From assembly GCA_025963635.1 (NCBI GenBank), contig JAOQAK010000052.1:186001-250000 (forward strand): 64,000 bases of DNA, in the 5' to 3' direction. Position 1 is the stretch's first letter. Every line of letters starts with the position of its first letter. The notes under the pieces were generated by a model. That model saw nothing but the letters and a program-made list of their open reading frames with translations. It searched no databases and was not told where the DNA came from. The position numbers were made by a program, and so were the translations under genes. Below, piece after piece: positions 1 through 8,285 of this stretch. Source of the DNA: Ferruginibacter sp. Its GTDB lineage: Bacteria > Bacteroidota > Bacteroidia > Chitinophagales > Chitinophagaceae.

Positions 1-384
1 CATGGGGAAAAACATGGTGTGATAGTAGCAGTTCAAAACCATAATGATTTTATAAAAACGGCTGAAGAGGCATTGAACATTATCAAAAAAGTAAATAGCG
101 AATGGTTTGGATTGGTATTGGACACAGGCAGCTTTGTTACCAATGAGCCTTATAGTGAAATTGCAAAGATGGCTCCTTACGCAGTAAACTGGCAGGTAAA
201 AGAAAAACTGAATTACCAGGGCAAAGAGCAGTTGATGGATCTTGAGAAGCTTTTCCACATCGTCAATGCTTCTGCGTACAGGGGATATTTACCGATTGAG
301 ACGCTTAGTGCCGGCGACCCATTTATAATTGTACCGGTATTTCTCAAACAGGTGAGAGAAGCATTGGCGAAGGTGGTTGGTTAG
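1..384 (+). CDS. Sugar phosphate isomerase/epimerase, C-terminal part
   Basis: The frame is open from the first base of the window, so the N-terminus lies outside; about 127 residues remain. The visible start reads HGEKHGVIVAVQNHNDF, which is the strand-and-loop of AP-endonuclease-2-type TIM barrels (xylose isomerase-like family) in which an Asn-His follows a buried beta strand. Further on are FGLVLDTGSF and HIVNASAYRGYLPIET, matching the late barrel strands and their metal-binding residues. These enzymes isomerise or epimerise sugars or keto-sugars. The Gfo/Idh and DUF1080 genes a few kilobases downstream are frequent genomic partners of this family, but they are separated here by unrelated genes. 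The exact substrate cannot be read from the sequence. Confidence 0.75.
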   Translation, partial: HGEKHGVIVAVQNHNDFIKTAEEALNIIKKVNSEWFGLVLDTGSFVTNEPYSEIAKMAPYAVNWQVKEKLNYQGKEQLMDLEKLFHIVNASAYRGYLPIETLSAGDPFIIVPVFLKQVREALAKVVG

Positions 385-621
385 TGGGGTGAATGGCAAC
401 GTGAGGCGATAAGAAATCAGACTTCCCAGGCGAATCCTGCCACAAATCGGGGTGTGCGATTTCCATCGCTCCCCATTGCTGTAACTGTAAAAGGGAGTGA
501 CACAAGGATGTTGATTGAAAAACAAAAGCCCGAAAACAAATAAACTCCTTAAGATGTCTAGGTTCGAATTGACGGCAGGTTGCTATTATTTGTCAAAAAT
601 TGTTCCGTTACGTCAACATAA

Positions 622-1173
622 TTATGCCGCTGATTTCTTTTTGCGTACTACCCAATACACCAGCCCACAGGCAACCACCAGCAATATCAATTTACCCGGC
701 CATGCAAATTGGGTGACTTCGTAAACAGACCATGCTTCCATGAGTAAAGCAGGCAATTTTCCTAACGAACTCGATAACAGAAATATCATGAAGGACACTC
801 TCCCAATGGCAGCAGCGAAGGTGATCAATCCTGACGGAACGAAGGGTATAAGCCTCAAAGAAAAAATAAGATAAAATGCTTCTTTATTCTCCGCATTGAT
901 CAGCTGTTTTACCCTCGGATATTTTTGAAGACTCTGTTCCGCGGTTTTTTTGAAACCCTTGCGATACAGCAAAAAAGCCACGCCGGCCCCCAGCGCCTCG
1001 CCTGCAAAAGAGATAGCAGTACCGTTCCAAAATCCAAAAAATAAAATATTGGCTGCGGTGATAAATACACTCGGAAGTATTCCAATCACGGCAATCAAAA
1101 CACTTATGCCAATGCTGATTAAAATGGCTAGCTGCGGGTATTCTTTAAATAGGTGAAGCAGGCTGGTTTGCAA
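622..1173 (-). CDS. TVP38/TMEM64 family (VTT domain) membrane protein
   Basis: A 183-residue integral membrane protein. An N-terminal hydrophobic segment (about residues 14-45) leads into a second pair of helices containing FGFWNGTAISFAGEALGAGVAF, quoted here only for its Gly-rich character. A central re-entrant block has SLRLIPFVPSGLITFAAA (about residues 106-123), the typical VTT/SNARE-associated signature with Arg and Pro. A last helix near residues 157-175 ends in a basic tail RKKKSAA. VTT/DedA-like proteins are linked to lipid scrambling and envelope homeostasis; the role here is unassigned. The gene lies downstream of the DEAD-box helicase on the same strand, with a heptad repeat region filling the 130-bp gap. 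Confidence 0.8.
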   Translation of the reverse strand: MQTSLLHLFKEYPQLAILISIGISVLIAVIGILPSVFITAANILFFGFWNGTAISFAGEALGAGVAFLLYRKGFKKTAEQSLQKYPRVKQLINAENKEAFYLIFSLRLIPFVPSGLITFAAAIGRVSFMIFLLSSSLGKLPALLMEAWSVYEVTQFAWPGKLILLVVACGLVYWVVRKKKSAA

Positions 1174-1185
1174 GGTGTATTTGAG

Positions 1186-1303
1186 TTAAGAATTAAAAAT
1201 TAAGAATTAAGAATTGAACGACCAATAACAACTCCGATCTCTTTCCTTATTCACTGTATTTATTCTTCATTCTTAATTTTTAATTCTTCATTGGCGATTC
1301 ATC
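1186..1303. repeat. Inverted pair of 7-bp-period arrays (ttaagaa / ttcttaa type)
   Basis: Positions 1186-1217 hold about four units of the word ttaagaa/ttaaaaa. Positions 1262-1303 hold six units of attcttc, attctta, attttta, attggcg and attcatc, which are the reverse complement of the first type. The two arms flank about 45 bp of unique sequence and could pair as an imperfect hairpin. The right arm ends exactly at the helicase stop codon (1304-1306, minus strand). Read on the minus strand it puts stop triplets in all three frames within about 25 nt of that stop. Confidence 0.8.
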
Positions 1304-2632
1304 CTACTTCTTCTGCCCCCTCGTAATCGGCTTCCCGTATTTTTTCATCATCCTGTCCTTCTTCTTAAGAATGAAATTCACCTTGCTGTTTTTAGCAGAC
1401 TTTTCGTGAAAAGCCGGACCGGACTCTTCTTTTTTGGGTGCCTTCACCTGTATGATCTTCATGAATACTTTCGGTATTTCGTCTTCGGTCAGTTCATCGG
1501 AGATTACGAGGTTTCCGGGCAGCGGTAACAACGGAACTTTAAACTTCATTAAAGTTTCAATCGTGGATAGGAGTGGCTTTTCTTTTTCGGTGATGAAAGT
1601 GATTGCGATCCCTTTTTTGTCGGCCCTGCCCGTTCTGCCGATGCGATGAATATAATTTTCCGGCACTTCAGGTGTATCAAAGTTGATCACATGCGTTACT
1701 TCAGCAATATCAATTCCTCTTGCAACAATATCCGTGGCAATGATAAAACGATAATTTCCTTCCTGGAATTGTTTCACAGTGTTGAAACGGTGATTCTGTT
1801 CTTTATTGGAATGGATCACGCCGGCTGTGCCTGGGAATTTTGTTTCAAGCTGTTCATATAGCTGGTCGGCCAATTGCTTGGTGGCAGCAAATACCAACAC
1901 TTTCGTCATCGTTTTATCTTCAGCCAGTAATAATTCAAGCAGGTTCACTTTTGTATAAAAATTGGGAACCTCATACCCCGTTTGAATAATATTTTCAAGC
2001 GGTGTGCCTGTGGGTGCGGCTTCTACTCTTACAGGATCGTTGAAGTATGTGTCGATCAGCATTTCCACATCATCTGTGATGGTTGCTGAAAACATGAGGT
2101 TTTGCCGCCTTGCCGGTAAAAGATCAAGAATATTTTTTAACTGGGTTCTGAACCCGAGATTAAGCATTTCGTCCACTTCGTCAATCACCAGTTTTTTGAT
2201 CATTTTTGTTTTGAATGCGCCATTCAATGCAAGATCATAGAGCCTGCCCGGTGTGGCTACCAGTACATCTACCCCTTTTTCCACCTCAGCCTTTTGGGTA
2301 TTGATATTTACTCCGCCGTAAACGCCCACCACTACAAGGCTCATGTATGGTGTTAAAGCCTTCACCTGCTCTACAACCTGTGCCACCAACTCCCGGGTAG
2401 GCACAATGATGAGTATTTGTGGCGCTTTATCTTTACTGAACTTCCATTGCCGCAGACAGGGAAGCAGGTAGGCAAAGGTTTTACCTGTGCCGGTTTGTGC
2501 AATACCACAGACATCTTTTCCGGACATCACGATAGAAAAAACCCTGTGCTGGATAGTAGTTGGATTGGTATAGCCAAGATCATCCAATGCGGACAATAAA
2601 GGTGTATTTAGATTCAAATCATCAAAAGTCAT
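1304..2632 (-). CDS. DEAD-box ATP-dependent RNA helicase
   Basis: A 442-residue superfamily 2 helicase with all core motifs in order: a Q-motif region (NPTTIQ, about residues 23-28), motif I AQTGTGKT (45-52), PTRELVAQ (78-85), TPGR (127-130), motif II (151-154), SAT (182-184), ATDIVARGIDIA (299-310) and HRIGRTGR (329-336). Motif II reads DEVD instead of DEAD, a tolerated but uncommon variant. The C-terminus is a short basic tail (KKKDRMMKKYGKPITRG), as in RhlE-like proteins. Such enzymes remodel RNA in ribosome assembly and mRNA decay. The gene is divergent from the pullulanase gene and precedes the VTT gene on the same strand. The first Met (MTFDDLNL) fits the usual family start. Confidence 0.92.
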   Translation of the reverse strand: MTFDDLNLNTPLLSALDDLGYTNPTTIQHRVFSIVMSGKDVCGIAQTGTGKTFAYLLPCLRQWKFSKDKAPQILIIVPTRELVAQVVEQVKALTPYMSLVVVGVYGGVNINTQKAEVEKGVDVLVATPGRLYDLALNGAFKTKMIKKLVIDEVDEMLNLGFRTQLKNILDLLPARRQNLMFSATITDDVEMLIDTYFNDPVRVEAAPTGTPLENIIQTGYEVPNFYTKVNLLELLLAEDKTMTKVLVFAATKQLADQLYEQLETKFPGTAGVIHSNKEQNHRFNTVKQFQEGNYRFIIATDIVARGIDIAEVTHVINFDTPEVPENYIHRIGRTGRADKKGIAITFITEKEKPLLSTIETLMKFKVPLLPLPGNLVISDELTEDEIPKVFMKIIQVKAPKKEESGPAFHEKSAKNSKVNFILKKKDRMMKKYGKPITRGQKK

Positions 2633-2675
2633 AATAAAATATAAGCTGCAAAGGTAGTTTTTATTATTTTGAGGA

Positions 2676-2866
2676 GGATACTGGATGCGGGATGCGGGAT
2701 GCTGGATACTGGATGTTAGGTACAGGATATTGGGATATTTGGATATTAGGATACTTGAGACTTGATACTGGGTTCCTGGATGCCTGAATATTGGTGTTAT
2801 GATCTAGTACGTTGTCGTCCTCTTTTCTTAATACTTAGTACTTAATACTGAGTACTAAGTACTTGA
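2676..2866. repeat. Two 7-bp-period arrays in a divergent promoter region
   Basis: Positions 2676-2780 hold about fifteen units starting ggatact, ggatgcg, ggatgcg, ggatgct, ggatact, ggatgtt and drifting to ggatatt and ttggata. Positions 2832-2866 hold five units of a second word (tacttag, tacttaa, tactgag, tactaag, tacttga). They sit between the divergent helicase and pullulanase starts and so, unlike most other arrays in the window, not at a gene end. The ggatact units carry no stop triplet. Confidence 0.8.
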
Positions 2867-2903
2867 AAGCATAAAACTTTATCTTTATCACCAATACCAC
2901 CAA

Positions 2904-4880
2904 ATGAAGAAACTACTATTGATCCTCACATCTATTATTTGTCTGTTGCAAAAAACATCTTCACAAGCTTTATATCAACAATATCCTGTTTACAACGGAA
3001 CTGGGCTTGGATTGTCGTATACGCCTGCCCGTTCTCTGTTTCGCATTTGGAGCCCGACTGCCGAAGAAGCCAGGTTACTATTATACAGGGATGGCGAGGG
3101 CGGCAATTCCTTCCAAACGACCAGCCTTCTTAAAGGTGAAAGCGGTACATGGTGGGTTCAGTTGCCAGGCGACTTGAAAAAGACATTTTATACCTTCCAG
3201 GTGAAGATCAACAACCGGTGGAGCGATGAGGTAACAGATCCTTATGTAAAAGCCGTGGGCGTCAACGGACGACGCGGAATGGTGATAGATCTTGCAGAAA
3301 CAAACCCGGCAGGCTGGTCACGGGACAAAAGCCCGGTGTTTTCTAAAAATAACCAGCCAACAGATGCCGTCATTTATGAATTGCATATAAGAGATGCCAG
3401 CATCCACCTTAACTCGGGTATTGCTCACAAAGGGAAATTTGCGGGATTGGCAGAAACAGGTACAGTCAATCAAAATGGTATGGCCACCGGGCTTGATCAT
3501 CTGAAGGAATTGGGTGTGACACATGTACATTTGCTGCCTTTTTATGATTTCAGTTCAGTTGATGAAAGCAGCAGTAAACAACAATACAACTGGGGATATG
3601 ATCCCCTGAATTACAATGTACCGGAAGGTTCATTTAGCAGCAATCCATACGATGGCGTTACACGGATAAAAGAGCTCAAGCAAATGATCTCCGCCTTTCA
3701 TCAGAAAGGATTGCGGGTGGTGATGGATGTGGTATTCAATCATACGGCACGGTCTGAAAATTCCAATTTCAACCAATTGGTGCCTGGTTATTATTACCGC
3801 CATAAAAAAGATGGCAATTTTTCCAACGCCACCGCCTGTGGGAATGAAACCGCCAGCGACATGCCGATGATGCGTAAGTTTATGCTTGAAAGTGTTTTGT
3901 ATTGGGTAAAGGAATATCATATAGATGGCTTCCGGTTTGACCTGATGGGGGTGCATGATATTGAAACGATGAATACTATTTCAAAAGCATTGAATGCGGT
4001 TAAGCCCGGTATTTTATTATATGGAGAAGGATGGACGGCCGGCGAATCGCCTCTGCCTGACTCATTACGTGCCCTTAAAAAAAACGTGGCCAAATTGAAC
4101 GGTGTTGCAGTTTTCAGCGATGATCTCCGCGATGGTATCAAAGGAAGTGTTTTTGATTTGAAAGAAAATGGATTTGTATCCGGTAAAGCCAGCTTTGCTG
4201 AGTCTGTTAAATTTGGAATCGTTGCGTCCTGTAAGCATCCGCAGGTGAATTATGCTAAAGTTAATTACGCTAAAGCACCTTACGCTAACTCACCTGGCGA
4301 TGTAATCACCTATTGCGAGTGCCACGACAACAACGTGTTATGGGATAAGCTGGTATTATCAAACCCGGGTGTAGCTAATGCCGACCTCAAAAGGATGCAT
4401 CGCCTCGCATTGACCATTGTACTCACCTCGCAGGGCATTCCATTTTTACATGCCGGTACAGAGTTTATGCGTTCTAAAAAGGGAGTGGAGAATTCATACA
4501 ATAGCGGCGACAGTATCAATGCGATCGACTGGAGTTTAAAAACCGAAAACATTGATCTTACCCGCTATGTGGAGCAGTTAATCCGCATGAGGAAAATGCA
4601 TCCATCTTTCAGGATGACAACCGCCGCACAGATCCGGGAGAATATCCATTTTGATGGAAAGGTACCTGTGGGTACAATTGCTTACACCATCAATGGTACA
4701 GCAATGAAGGACTCATGGAAAAACATTTGGATTGCTTTTAACGGAACGAGCGAAGAAAAAACTTTCATCCTGCCTGCCGGCAACTGGAAAAATGCTTTGC
4801 AGGAAGATGTTACAAAGCACTATGAACAGCGATCCGTTCAGGTTGGGAAATACAGTGCAGCTATTTTGTTCATGGATTGA
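2904..4880 (+). CDS. pulA: Secreted type I pullulanase (GH13)
   Basis: A 658-residue protein with an N-terminal signal peptide (MKKLLLILTSIICLL, cleavage near SSQA). An N-terminal CBM48-like beta domain (about residues 35-130, with RIWSPTAEEARLLLY) is followed by a GH13 catalytic barrel. The pullulanase signature YNWGYDPLNYNVPEGSF is present, then DVVFNHTA, DGFRFDLMG with catalytic nucleophile D346, LYGEGWT with acid/base E375, and ECHDNN with D475. It hydrolyses alpha-1,6 branch points of pullulan or starch in the periplasm or at the surface. It stands alone here without susCD genes. The length is usual for compact Bacteroidota pullulanases that lack additional starch-binding modules. Confidence 0.93.
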   Translation: MKKLLLILTSIICLLQKTSSQALYQQYPVYNGTGLGLSYTPARSLFRIWSPTAEEARLLLYRDGEGGNSFQTTSLLKGESGTWWVQLPGDLKKTFYTFQVKINNRWSDEVTDPYVKAVGVNGRRGMVIDLAETNPAGWSRDKSPVFSKNNQPTDAVIYELHIRDASIHLNSGIAHKGKFAGLAETGTVNQNGMATGLDHLKELGVTHVHLLPFYDFSSVDESSSKQQYNWGYDPLNYNVPEGSFSSNPYDGVTRIKELKQMISAFHQKGLRVVMDVVFNHTARSENSNFNQLVPGYYYRHKKDGNFSNATACGNETASDMPMMRKFMLESVLYWVKEYHIDGFRFDLMGVHDIETMNTISKALNAVKPGILLYGEGWTAGESPLPDSLRALKKNVAKLNGVAVFSDDLRDGIKGSVFDLKENGFVSGKASFAESVKFGIVASCKHPQVNYAKVNYAKAPYANSPGDVITYCECHDNNVLWDKLVLSNPGVANADLKRMHRLALTIVLTSQGIPFLHAGTEFMRSKKGVENSYNSGDSINAIDWSLKTENIDLTRYVEQLIRMRKMHPSFRMTTAAQIRENIHFDGKVPVGTIAYTINGTAMKDSWKNIWIAFNGTSEEKTFILPAGNWKNALQEDVTKHYEQRSVQVGKYSAAILFMD

Positions 4881-4932
4881 TATATTCCATTTCCAAATAA
4901 AATGCTGAAGGAACCATTTAATTGATTAGCGC

Positions 4933-5042
4933 GAATTGAGTTTAAAGAAAGCACCGCTCAATTCCTGTAATTCCTGCCTTTTAATTCGTGTGATTGGTGC
5001 CTTATAATTCGTGGAATACGTATTTGATAATTCGTGTAATAA
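4933..5042. repeat. AATTCGTG-type short repeats with a small hairpin
   Basis: Between two convergent gene ends lie a small inverted repeat (gaattgag at 4933-4940, ctcaattc at 4957-4964) and several copies of aattcgtg separated by 8-20 bp. The same word recurs near 17690 in a second gap. This could serve as a terminator region for either gene but shows no clear U-tract. Confidence 0.5.
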
Positions 5043-5051
5043 ACCCCAATA

Positions 5052-6182
5052 TCAATATTTAATCATCACCGTTTGCCCTTTTTTCGCCGACTCCTTTGCG
5101 GCTTCAAGGATACGCACCACCATTACATTATTCTCCAAAGAATACAACCCGTTTTTTGGAATACTGATTTTGCCTCTTACCACATCTCTGAAATAGGAGA
5201 ACGGGTCTTCATAAACGGCTACCTCCTTTGAAGTGACGGTTATATTTTGTTCATTTTTTGTTTGCCTGTTCTTCGTTCTCATGGATTGATTATTTACAGC
5301 AATGATATAACCGCTGTCTCCATATACTTCCATATCCTTTCTGCTGAAGGGCCAGTTCCAGGAGGCCTGGATGATGCACTGGGCAGTGGGGTAGGAGACA
5401 ATAATAGTTGCTTCATCATCAACTTTAGTATAAACATCCGGCTTGAAATTACGGAGAACGGCAGTTACCGATACTGGCTTTTCATCGCCCATCAGGCAGG
5501 TCATCAGGTTGGCTCCATAACATCCAAAATCCACCACGGCACCGCCTCCATTTTGTACCGGGTCGGTCAGCCAGTCGAGGAACTCTTTACCAACGCCAAT
5601 TTCTTTTGGCCCCTCATGCCCATCGTGTACCACGACCTTCCTTTTATGGCCGATAAAATTACTATCATTTACTAATTGCAAAGTTTTTGCTACGGAGGGA
5701 TACCAGGATGTTTCATAATTGGTTAATAAATAAATACGGTGTTGCGAGGCGAGCTGCTCCATTCTCTTTGCCTGGGTAAGATTTGTCGCCAATGGTTTTT
5801 CTACCATTACATGAATGCCACGCGGAGCACATGCTTCCACTGCTGCGAGATGGTCGAAGATTGACCCGTAAGCAGCCAGGGCTTCAGGTTTTACGGCATC
5901 GAGCATTTTGGCAAGATCGGTGTAAAACAGTTGTTTATCGAGGCTGTATTTAACTGCATAGCGCCCGGCCAGTTCAGTATCAGGCTCATAAATCCCGACC
6001 ACATTCACATCCGTTTTGCCTTTCCTGGCAAAAATAAAGGGAGCATGACCGTGCTTCAGTCCTGCTACAGCCAGCCGGAGCGGCGCATCATTATTATCCT
6101 GTGCTGTTACAGTAAGCAAGGAGGATAAACTCAATAATAAGATGGTTGAAAAGATGGTTAGTGTACCTAAATGTTTTTTCAT
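5052..6182 (-). CDS. Exported Gfo/Idh/MocA family oxidoreductase
   Basis: The frame is open to 6305, but the Met at 6182 starts a clear signal peptide (MKKHLGTLTIFSTILLLSLSS, cleavage near VTAQ), giving 376 residues. The Rossmann part begins LRLAVAGLKHGHA (about 35-47), a variant of the glycine-rich dinucleotide loop. The family catalytic motif EKPLA is at about 128-132. The C-terminal alpha/beta domain includes GGGAVVDFGCYGANL, where the substrate loop lies. Members oxidise or reduce sugars, including C3 oxidation of glycosides. Export suggests a tightly bound cofactor or action outside the cytoplasm. It is divergent from the DUF1080 gene, with about 190 bp between start codons. Confidence 0.85.
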   Translation of the reverse strand: MKKHLGTLTIFSTILLLSLSSLLTVTAQDNNDAPLRLAVAGLKHGHAPFIFARKGKTDVNVVGIYEPDTELAGRYAVKYSLDKQLFYTDLAKMLDAVKPEALAAYGSIFDHLAAVEACAPRGIHVMVEKPLATNLTQAKRMEQLASQHRIYLLTNYETSWYPSVAKTLQLVNDSNFIGHKRKVVVHDGHEGPKEIGVGKEFLDWLTDPVQNGGGAVVDFGCYGANLMTCLMGDEKPVSVTAVLRNFKPDVYTKVDDEATIIVSYPTAQCIIQASWNWPFSRKDMEVYGDSGYIIAVNNQSMRTKNRQTKNEQNITVTSKEVAVYEDPFSYFRDVVRGKISIPKNGLYSLENNVMVVRILEAAKESAKKGQTVMIKY

Positions 6183-6373
6183 GGCGCTTTGATTGAATGA
6201 TCGGTTACTTGCAACAGCAATTATTTTTATCAGCGTAAAGCTAGTAAAACGGTGGCAAAACGCATGGTTATCATAAAAGGATGCAATTGGCGGATTGTTT
6301 ATCAATGTAAGTAATTGCTTGTTGCTTGTTCATTCATATCAATTTAGTAGTATTTTAGTTGAAATTTTTGCAT

Positions 6374-7084
6374 ATGAACAAACTACGATCTCTATTGGCT
6401 GGAATGCTCATCACTTTTTCTTTTCAAACTTTATTAGCACAGAAGACGGTCAGTCTTTTTAACGGAAAAGATTTGGCAGGTTGGCATACTGATGTGCCCG
6501 CAATGGATACAAATACAAATGCAAAAAGCCCGTTTATTGTAAGAGATGGAATGCTGATAAGCCTGGGTACGCCTGGAGGGCATCTCATCACCGATAAGAT
6601 TTACACAAATTACCGGCTGGAGGTTGAATATCGCTTTGCCGGAAAGCCGGGCAATTGTGGCGTGCTGGTTCATAGCTCAACGCCGCGGGCTTTGTATAAA
6701 ATGTTTCCCAAATCGTTGGAAGTACAGATGGAGCATGGCAACGCAGGAGATTTTTGGTGTATTGTGGAAGATATTAGTGTGCCGGATATGGAAGCACGCC
6801 GCGGCCCTAAAACTGAGTGGGGCGGCACTGAAGGCAAGCGACGCAATATTAAAAATTTAACCGACAATTCGGAAAAGCCTGTGGGCGAATGGAACAGCAT
6901 GGTCATTGAATGCCTGAAAGATTCTGTGAAAGTTTGGGTAAATGGCGATCTTGTAAATTTTGGTTACAACTGTTCAGCAGATAAAGGAATGATAGCCTTG
7001 CAGGCCGAAGGATCTGAAGTGGAATTCAGAAGACTTGAATTAATCCCGATCAAACGACTTAGCGGAAATGCAAAAAAGGATTAA
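6374..7084 (+). CDS. DUF1080 protein, 3-keto-disaccharide hydrolase family, exported
   Basis: The ATG at 6374 is preferred over an upstream TTG because it begins the signal peptide MNKLRSLLAGMLITFSFQTL (cleavage near LLAQ), giving 236 residues. The mature part is a single concanavalin-like beta-sandwich of the DUF1080 family (PF06439): SLFNGKDLAGWH at about 27-38, then FAGKPGNCGVLVHS and the late WNSMVIECLKDSVKVWVNG. Members cleave 3-keto-glucosides made by Gfo/Idh-type dehydrogenases, and the divergent neighbour is exactly such an enzyme. The activity of this copy is inferred from family and context. Confidence 0.85.
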   Translation: MNKLRSLLAGMLITFSFQTLLAQKTVSLFNGKDLAGWHTDVPAMDTNTNAKSPFIVRDGMLISLGTPGGHLITDKIYTNYRLEVEYRFAGKPGNCGVLVHSSTPRALYKMFPKSLEVQMEHGNAGDFWCIVEDISVPDMEARRGPKTEWGGTEGKRRNIKNLTDNSEKPVGEWNSMVIECLKDSVKVWVNGDLVNFGYNCSADKGMIALQAEGSEVEFRRLELIPIKRLSGNAKKD

Positions 7085-7199
7085 AATGCAGGAATTCAAT
7101 AAAAATATAGATTGTGAGACAAGACTTATACCACTGAATTCATAACCACGAACGATTCATCTTAACAATTACCACCTGATTTTCCATCACTAACTTTCT

Positions 7200-7409
7200 C
7201 TATTTGGGGATACTATCCCTGTTCTTATACATGGTGTCCGTAGCGGTTTGTTTCGGATCGTATGTATCGCCATGTTTTTGCTCACCTGCCGGATCGAATT
7301 TCTTTTCACTGGTGTCTTTAGAAAGCGTTTTTGAGGAGTTGGTGTCATTGCACGAAGTAAAAATGATGATAGTCAGTGATAGTACAAAAAAGAATTTGCC
7401 AGATTTCAT
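7200..7409 (-). CDS. Small putative lipoprotein
   Basis: The frame opens at 7415, but the second Met (7409) gives a tidy lipoprotein signal, MKSGKFFFVLSLTIIIFTSC, with the lipobox Cys at residue 20; the total is 69 residues. The mature part is short, charged and hydrophilic (rich in Lys, Asp, Thr and Ser) and looks disordered. I do not recognise a family. Such small lipoproteins are common in Bacteroidota and often poorly conserved. A 14-bp palindrome lies about 68 bp upstream of the start. Confidence 0.6.
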   Translation of the reverse strand: MKSGKFFFVLSLTIIIFTSCNDTNSSKTLSKDTSEKKFDPAGEQKHGDTYDPKQTATDTMYKNRDSIPK

Positions 7410-7476
7410 ATACATCGTTTGAGTTTTTTAGAATTAATGTATGAAATTCAAATTAGTTTGAAAGGCTGGATATTAG

Positions 7477-7490
7477 TTGCAAATTTGCAA
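7477..7490. promoter_or_regulatory. 14-bp perfect palindrome
   Basis: The sequence ttgcaaatttgcaa is a perfect 14-bp palindrome in the gap between the small lipoprotein and the next minus-strand gene, 68 bp upstream of the lipoprotein start. Its size and symmetry fit a dimeric regulator site, but no regulator can be named. Confidence 0.3.
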
Positions 7491-7678
7491 TTATGATTTA
7501 CATTTTTCACAGGTTACATGCCATAGCGAGCGCATAAAAAAGCCTGCGACAATAATCAATGACTCTTCTGTTTTAAGAAGGGCAATATCCCGTCATAGAA
7601 ATGAAAGTTGCAAAATGCGACAAACAGGCTAGTGAATAAGTCCGGCCAAACCAATGAAGGTTAACAAGCTCCCGCAGC

Positions 7679-7939
7679 TCATTTATTAAATCTGCTAGAC
7701 AGGCGTCCGTTGGTTTCCCGGTAATGTTGTTCAATCAACTCACCGATTTCCTGGGCGGTTTCGGTATGCTCCTTATCTTCAAATCTCCAGCCTCCACCGT
7801 ATTCATATAGGTTACAAATCATGCCATTTTTCATGTCAAAACGATAAAGGCTAATAATCGGGATTTCATAGAAGTAGCGTGAGATTTCAACTTTGTTACC
7901 AAAATAATCTATTTCAAACCTGTCCTTTAGAATGTTCAT
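7679..7939 (-). CDS. Small protein of unknown function
   Basis: The Met at 7939 is chosen because the upstream in-frame residues (from 8023) are compositionally odd; this gives 86 residues. The protein looks like a compact alpha/beta fold: several beta-like segments (RFEIDYFGNKVEISRYF, IISLYRFDMKNGMICNLY), then GGGWRFEDKEHTETAQEIG and a helical, charged tail. No domain is recognised and there is no signal peptide. The hydrophobic/polar alternation and coherent composition support a real gene, but function is unknown. Confidence 0.55.
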   Translation of the reverse strand: MNILKDRFEIDYFGNKVEISRYFYEIPIISLYRFDMKNGMICNLYEYGGGWRFEDKEHTETAQEIGELIEQHYRETNGRLSSRFNK

Positions 7940-8285
7940 GGGATTTTTATTATTAGCAAAAATAACATGAAATGAACATCTTTGAGCGGGAAAAACAACC
8001 GATATTTTAAAGAAAAACAACATTGGTATTTATTGGGAAAATTTCTTATATGCTTAGGCAGTCATACATGCGTAGAGCTATAAAGTATCGTTGTCTTCTT
8101 TTAAGCACTGCAGCGGCAGGGAAAGCGACTTATTGGATTTCTGCGCTGAAGGAAGAGCTTATAAAAAACAATCGAATCTTTGCACATTTGCACGGGCATT
8201 TTATCTCCTTTCATTTATAATATCTAAGCATTTTATCAATTACTTTTGACAGAAATCCTGAGCAATTATTACGGGATCAATTATT
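7940..8285. other. Gap upstream of recD without a recognisable gene
   Basis: This stretch probably holds the recD promoter. TTTG at the motif catttgcac followed 19 bases later by ttcattta is a weak match to the Bacteroidetes consensus TTTG-N19-TAnnTTTG. A 65-codon frame on the plus strand (8023-8220) has no family resemblance and is not called. Nothing else stands out. Confidence 0.4.

Noticed and set aside
545..580. ggttcgaat, resembling a tRNA T-loop
   Set aside because: No acceptor stem, D-arm or anticodon arm can be built around it.
515..724. 69-codon plus-strand frame after the first gene
   Set aside because: It overlaps the 3' end of the VTT gene on the other strand, has no recognisable family, and its composition is not protein-like.
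2676..2780. Tandem repeat considered as a CRISPR array
   Set aside because: The period is 7 bp with no spacers, and no cas gene is present.
7204..7422. 72-codon plus-strand frame
   Set aside because: It is the exact complement of the small lipoprotein gene, which has a clear signal and lipobox.
8023..8220. 65-codon plus-strand frame before recD
   Set aside because: No family and unusual residue mix; it lies in what should be the recD promoter region.
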